A stretch of 37,813 nucleotides of DNA. Origin: Prochloraceae cyanobacterium PL24a_bin.78. GTDB taxonomy: Bacteria; Cyanobacteriota; Cyanobacteriia; Cyanobacteriales; JANQIW01. Below are positions 35,986 through 37,813 of the stretch, piece by piece. The position numbers were made by a program, and so were the translations under genes. Below the pieces are notes generated by a model, which was not told where the DNA came from, ran no database searches, and saw only the letters and a list, made by a program, of their open reading frames with translations. The first letter of the stretch is position 1, and the number at the start of each line of letters is the position of its first letter. The DNA lies in NCBI GenBank assembly GCA_028281945.1, contig JANQIW010000170.1, positions 1-37,813 of the forward strand, given 5' to 3'.

Positions 35986-36762
35986 CTATTTATTTACTGT
36001 TGATTTACTATCTAATTTTTTGGCAATAAAAACCTGATGAGTCTTCGGCAGGAGAAAATCTCCATAACCAGAAGAGATTTCAACTTGAAAACCAACCTCC
36101 TCTAACTGTCTAACAATATCCTTTGCTTCATAAATCATTTGTTGATGTATTTCCTCATCGCGACGATAATATTCTCCTACTTGGCGAAACGTAACAATTT
36201 TACGAGTTAAGATTTTCGTTGCCAGATTGTGATGCTTCTCAAACAAAACTACCCAATCTTCCCCTTCTCTAAAGCCTTTAACTGGATTGGATATAGATTC
36301 TCCACTGGTAATCATGTCAAAAATCAAAACTCCCCCTTGGGTTAAAGCATTGTAAATCCGATAAAAGAGTTGAGATATTTGAGATAAAGGCTGAGACAAG
36401 GTTTTATTATCACTATCATCAAAAAGATAATTTAAACATTCACCAATAGAGATAACACCATTACAAAGAGGAAGAGTTGTTGTATACATAGATTCCACTC
36501 GAAAGTCAGCCTGTGGCACTCTATTTTTAGCAATATCAATCATAGATTTAGAAATATCAACCCCTAAAACACGATAATTTGCTTTAACTAAATCTCTTGC
36601 TAATAACCCATTTCCACAACCTAACTCCACAATTAACTCTTGATTTATCTGGTTTTGAGTAAGTATTGCTAAGATTCCATAGGTTGATTTTTGGGGATAA
36701 TCTTTATATCCTTCATCATGTATATATGCTAAATCTTCCCGATACCATTTATTTATTGTCAT
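35986..36762 (-). CDS. Class I SAM-dependent methyltransferase
   Basis: About 258 residues from ATG 36762; a TTG 15 bases upstream is possible. Motif I is IVELGCGNGLLARDL, binding SAM. The acidic strand-2 end is VLGVDISKSMIDIAKNRV, and motif II/III regions follow as GVISIGECLNYLFDDSD and ALTQGGVLIFDMIT. The fold is complete, and the C-terminal part (EEIHQQMIYEAKDIVRQLEE) ends in the usual strands. The substrate is unknown. It is alone between blocks of mosaic repeats. Confidence 0.87.
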   Translation of the reverse strand: MTINKWYREDLAYIHDEGYKDYPQKSTYGILAILTQNQINQELIVELGCGNGLLARDLVKANYRVLGVDISKSMIDIAKNRVPQADFRVESMYTTTLPLCNGVISIGECLNYLFDDSDNKTLSQPLSQISQLFYRIYNALTQGGVLIFDMITSGESISNPVKGFREGEDWVVLFEKHHNLATKILTRKIVTFRQVGEYYRRDEEIHQQMIYEAKDIVRQLEEVGFQVEISSGYGDFLLPKTHQVFIAKKLDSKSTVNK

Positions 36763-37130
36763 CAAAGTTTCTATCAATTTTCTAAAGTTGTGATATACTT
36801 CGTAGTTTTTAATTTAGTAAAATTACCAAATTCAAAATGAAAAAATTAGACTTATATAATCCTTATATCTTTAAATATGAAAGTAAAAATGATATTAGGT
36901 TTTAATTTTGAAAACTGATACTAATTTTCTGAAGTAATACTAGAGTTAAAGTTATTCTAAATCTTTGATAATTCTCCAAAAAATATAACTCCCTTGTCTC
37001 CTTTATCTCTTTTAAAGGATATCTACCAAAAATGAGGGAAAAATTATATGAGATTGCCAGATGGAGAATCAATTCTCACTATCCAATTTAATATCATTTT
37101 TTTTTAATACTAATAAAGATGTAGAGTGGA
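36763..37130. other. AT-rich gap without a recognisable gene
   Basis: This stretch contains the methyltransferase promoter and a short C-rich string (ACTCCCTTGTCTCC near 36988) from the mosaic repeat family. I find no open frame with coding character on either strand. Confidence 0.5.
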
Positions 37131-37275
37131 GAGTTTCTTGAGAATTGGTGAATGGGTGAATGGGTGGAATGGGGTGAAGGGTGAATGGGTGGAATGGGTG
37201 AATGGGTGAATGGGTGAATAAATTTTGGTTAATTATCCTAGATTTAATATTTTTCAACTCTATCATGCTTAAAGA
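37131..37275. repeat. Mosaic intergenic repeat, copy H
   Basis: A run of GGTGAATG / GGTGGAATG units at about 37146-37219 is followed by TTTTGGTTAATTATCCTAGA and a tail with CAACTCTATCATGCTTAAAGAC. The tail matches copies A, B, E and G in order of modules. A frame open across it on the minus strand has a repetitive His-Pro-Phe translation and is not a gene. Confidence 0.85.
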
Positions 37276-37813
37276 CTCTCTTGATATTATCTTGAAAAAT
37301 TTGCAGATTTTCTACTAGATTTATCTCCAAATAACCATGCCATAGCATATTTATCTGGTTTCTATCAAGAGAAATAATTACTAATTTTATTTTTTGAAAG
37401 AAAATTATTATCAGCAATACTTAAAAATTCTGCGTCTTTGACTAGCAACTTCTATTTACAAAAACTAATAAATAGTATCATTCTAAATACTATTATTCTA
37501 GATAAAATATTGTATTGATTACCTAAAGTCATTTTTTTCTAGATTGTGAAATAAATTTACAATAGATATTACCAGTATATTGTTTATAAGTTAATTGATT
37601 TTTGTATCAAGATAAGAGAATTAATCCATTAAGATAAAAAACTTATATTATCCTCTTAACTCTTTATATTCTTAAAAAGAATTTTTTGATTAAAGATTTG
37701 TTATCTTTTCCAATGTCTATTTTTTTTCGATTATTTTTATATCAATTTTCTAAAACTATGATAGACTTAGAACAAGAAAATTCTGAAATGCGTATTGAAA
37801 ATGTCTGGTAGAA
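37276..37813. other. AT-rich end of window, no supported gene
   Basis: Stops are frequent in all frames. The only open stretch of note is a 32-codon frame on the plus strand from ATG 37713 to a stop at 37809-37811, without a ribosome site or recognisable product. I do not call it. Confidence 0.5.

Noticed and set aside
37069-37266. Minus-strand frame with His-Pro-Phe repeats
   Set aside because: Its translation simply reflects the GGTGAATG repeat units of the mosaic element.
37713-37811. 32-codon plus-strand frame at the window end
   Set aside because: No ribosome site, no recognised product, and AT-rich sequence gives many such frames.

Overview
The window looks like a chromosomal piece of an AT-rich unicellular cyanobacterium. 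Diagnostic genes are ycf3 (photosystem I assembly), por (light-dependent protochlorophyllide reductase), the cyanobacterial form of hfq divergent from dapF, a SigG-type ECF sigma factor with its anti-sigma partner, and a ComFB-domain protein. Low GC, a few HIP1 octamers and intergenic TTACTTA heptamer arrays fit the Geminocystis / Cyanobacterium / Crocosphaera part of the tree. That placement is an inference; no rRNA is present.

Layout. 0.2-1.5 kb: three small minus-strand genes. 1.9-3.6 kb: a membrane protein with repeated mechanosensitive-channel-type helices. 3.8-9.8 kb: minus-strand gatC, ycf3, a universal stress protein, an MsbA-type ABC exporter and a membrane PAS-PAS-GGDEF-EAL protein. 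10.5-13.8 kb: plus-strand TVP38-family membrane protein, mercuric-reductase-like flavoprotein and metallophosphoesterase. 14.1-16.5 kb: minus-strand unknown protein, GNAT acetyltransferase and a lone sugar ABC permease. 17.1-20.4 kb: a multi-PAS/GAF GGDEF-EAL protein. 20.6-24.8 kb: anti-sigma, sigG, ComFB, M23 peptidase, hfq, then divergent dapF. 24.9-26.6 kb: exported phosphatase-like protein. 26.8-31.6 kb: an accessory gene cluster. 31.7-36.8 kb: por, YeiH-type transporter, a His-rich secreted protein, a DUF167 protein and a methyltransferase.

The most unusual region is 26.8-31.6 kb. It holds two paralogous coiled-coil / glycine-zipper membrane proteins, a truncated start of a third copy, a single-pass protein with a C2-like outer domain, and a 476-residue protein that may join a PD-(D/E)XK nuclease-like N-terminus to a membrane C-terminus. 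Each glycine-zipper start, including the truncated one, lies about 110 bp downstream of a near-identical 53-70 bp direct repeat. This looks like a duplicated promoter-plus-gene cassette and may be a membrane-acting conflict or defence locus; the function is inferred.

A second theme is a family of mosaic intergenic repeats: TTACTTA heptamers, G-rich GGGAGAATGGG strings and an AT-rich tail ending near ACTCTATCATT. They recur in at least eight intergenic gaps in both orientations and include a perfect 76-bp inverted repeat across 13.9 kb. A third theme is second-messenger signalling: two GGDEF-EAL enzymes with intact motifs plus a ComFB protein, a family reported to bind cyclic dinucleotides in cyanobacteria.
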